NCBI GenBank assembly: GCA_964540535.1
Contig: CAZIMO010000009.1
Location: forward strand, 1 to 64,000
Source of the DNA: Fimenecus sp964540535
GTDB lineage: Bacteria > Bacillota > Clostridia > Oscillospirales > Acutalibacteraceae
Reading direction: 5' to 3'
DNA length: 64,000 nt
Shown: in pieces, positions 62,796 to 64,000 of the stretch
Layout of the letters: each line of letters opens with the position of its first letter
Numbering within the stretch: the stretch's first letter is position 1
Notes under the pieces: model-generated
Database searches by the model: none
Told to the model about the DNA's origin: nothing
What the model saw: only the letters and a program-made list of their open reading frames with translations
Translations under genes and position numbers: made by a program

Positions 62796-62820
62796 TTCAC
62801 CTTACCCTTATTGAGGTGAA
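62796..62820 (-). promoter_or_regulatory. Hairpin sequestering the dpaA RBS
   Basis: On the - strand TTCACCT (62814-62820) pairs with AGGTGAA (62796-62802), the latter being the dpaA Shine-Dalgarno sequence. Seven base pairs, 11-nt loop. Confidence 0.5.
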
Positions 62821-62882
62821 AGGTCCGCATCCGATACGGTTCAAATCAGCATATCGTGTTCGGCTCTGTTCACCTACATTAC

Positions 62883-62909
62883 AGAATATGTTTTTTTACA
62901 AAAAATGGT
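62883..62909 (-). promoter_or_regulatory. Possible sigma-K promoter of dpaAB
   Basis: CATATTCT (62883-62890, matching CATAnnnT) with AC 17 bases upstream (62908-62909) on the - strand resembles a sigma-K promoter, the expected control of dpaAB. The motif is short, so this is tentative. Confidence 0.35.
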
Positions 62910-62983
62910 GATTAGGGGGTTTAATTTTTTAGTGATTGGCATTATAATTATTATAGAAAACTTCTTCCGAAAGGATTTTTAAT

Positions 62984-64000
62984 ATGAGTGATATTACAAA
63001 TGTACTGAAAACTGCAAAAAGAATACATTTTATAGGTATAGGCGGAAGCGGAATGTGTCCTCTTGCTGAAATTCTTCACAGCAGAGGGTATTCTCTGCAA
63101 GGCTCTGACAATAACGAAAGCTCTATTGTTGAGAGAATTCGCAAAATGGGTATTCCCGTTATGATGGGTCAGCGCGCCGAAAATATCAGCGGTGCGGATA
63201 TGATTGTCTACTCCGCCGCTATTTCAAAAGAAAATCCTGAGCTTAAAGCGGCTTTAGAAAGCGGTATTCCCACATTTCAGCGCGCGGAGCTGTTGGGCGA
63301 AATTTCACGGCAGTTTGAAAACTGCATTGGTATTTGCGGTACTCACGGCAAAACTACGGTTACATCAATGACGGTTCAGACAATGCTCGGCGCAGAGCTT
63401 GACCCCTCGGCAGTAATCGGAGGGAAACTGCCCCTTACTGACAGCTACGGCAGAGTGGGCAAAACGCAGAACATTGTTATTGAAAGCTGTGAATATCAAG
63501 ATACATTTTTACACATCAGCCCCAATGTTGCAGTAATTCTCAATATTGACGAGGATCATCTTGAATACTTCAAGACAATGGATAATCTTATCTTAAGCTT
63601 TCATAAATTTGCGAATTCTGCCAAAAGCGCTGTAATTTACAACGGCGATGATGAAAATACCCTCAAAGCAATTAAAGGCATTGAGGGCAAAGATATGATT
63701 TCGTTCGGTTTTGACGGTAAAAATGATTATTACGCTGAAAATATTTGCGAGCATCACGGTGCGTTTACACAGTTTGATGTTGTCTGCCGAGGTGAAACGT
63801 TGGGCAAAATAACTCTTTCAGTTCCCGGAACTCACAATATCCTCAATACCCTTGCCACAGTGGCGGCATCAATTTACTCCGGCGCAGAATTTACCGACTG
63901 TGTTAAAGGTATTGAAGAATTTCACGGTGCCGGCCGCCGTTTTGAAGATTTAGGCACATACAACGGCATCACATTTATCGATGATTATGCTCATCATCCT
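62984..64000 (+). CDS. murC: UDP-N-acetylmuramate-L-alanine ligase, 3' end outside window
   Basis: First 339 codons of a protein usually about 455 residues. It adds L-Ala to UDP-MurNAc in the cytoplasm. Motifs: HFIGIGGSGMCPLAEIL at the N-terminus, the ATP loop GICGTHGKTTVTSM, ILNIDEDHLEYF, VPGTHNILNTLA and DDYAHHP at the window end. ATG at 62984 follows AAAGGA. A TATAAT at 62944-62949 is a possible -10 box. It is incomplete because of the window edge. Confidence 0.95.
   Translation, partial: MSDITNVLKTAKRIHFIGIGGSGMCPLAEILHSRGYSLQGSDNNESSIVERIRKMGIPVMMGQRAENISGADMIVYSAAISKENPELKAALESGIPTFQRAELLGEISRQFENCIGICGTHGKTTVTSMTVQTMLGAELDPSAVIGGKLPLTDSYGRVGKTQNIVIESCEYQDTFLHISPNVAVILNIDEDHLEYFKTMDNLILSFHKFANSAKSAVIYNGDDENTLKAIKGIEGKDMISFGFDGKNDYYAENICEHHGAFTQFDVVCRGETLGKITLSVPGTHNILNTLATVAASIYSGAEFTDCVKGIEEFHGAGRRFEDLGTYNGITFIDDYAHHP

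Overview
The window looks like a chromosomal stretch of a low-GC, strictly anaerobic, endospore-forming member of the Clostridia (an Oscillospirales/Ruminococcaceae-like gut organism is my best guess). The reasons are a PolC-type replicase, the order pyrH-frr-uppS-cdsA-dxr-rseP-ispG-polC, a six-subunit Rnf complex, HisZ-dependent histidine biosynthesis, dipicolinate synthase (dpaAB), strong TTGACA/TATAAT-type promoters and AAGGAGG-like ribosome binding sites. I see no tRNA, rRNA, CRISPR array, IS element or prophage.

Layout. 1-2.1 kb: a 101-bp tandem repeat, a small XRE regulator, and a short + strand operon of membrane and secreted proteins (VanZ-like, DUF4352-like, zinc-ribbon/TM2). 2.1-11.2 kb (- strand): a myo-inositol catabolic cluster, iolJ-iolC-(SanA-like)-iolB-iolD-iolE-iolA-iolG, with an unusual structured element between iolA and iolG and no transporter or regulator. 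11.2-12.2 kb: a long regulatory intergenic region carrying the iol promoter, a probable stand-alone small RNA with its own promoter and terminator, and the promoter of the next operon. 12.2-15.1 kb (+): a PLP aminomutase-like enzyme and a tandem class II aldolase. 15.1-21.3 kb (-): hisZ-G-D-C-B-A-I-E, precisely lacking hisH and hisF. 21.4-31.5 kb (-): pyrH through polC. This PolC lacks the 3'-5' exonuclease domain normally inserted in its PHP domain. 31.7-32.8 kb (+): a sugar 1-kinase (NahK-like).

32.9-51.2 kb is an energy-conservation block. On the - strand are Rnf (rnfCDGEAB), a NusG-II-domain protein, a Gx-transporter-family protein, a duplicated FMN_bind-like lipoprotein and the flavin transferase apbE. 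Divergently on the + strand is a ten-gene Mrp/Mbh-type antiporter module with four large antiporter-like subunits. Rnf would couple ferredoxin/NAD redox chemistry to ion export, ApbE would attach FMN to RnfG and RnfD (and perhaps the lipoprotein), and the Mrp-like module would exchange Na+ and H+. 51.3-56.6 kb (-): galT (type 2), a PadR/DUF2812 pair with an operator-rich promoter, a wall-anchored alpha/beta hydrolase and an S1-domain protein. 56.7-61.1 kb (+): DUF951, prfA, tsaC/sua5, coaE and an M18 aminopeptidase. 61.2-62.8 kb: a possible small RNA and dpaAB (-). 63.0 kb to the end: murC (+), cut by the window edge.

Most notable observations: the exonuclease-less PolC, the his operon with both IGP-synthase genes missing, the tandem FMN_bind-like lipoprotein with an altered AGCT motif beside apbE and Rnf, the RnfG with two flavinylation sites, the four-antiporter Mrp/Mbh-like module, and the CU-rich small RNA upstream of the inositol cluster.
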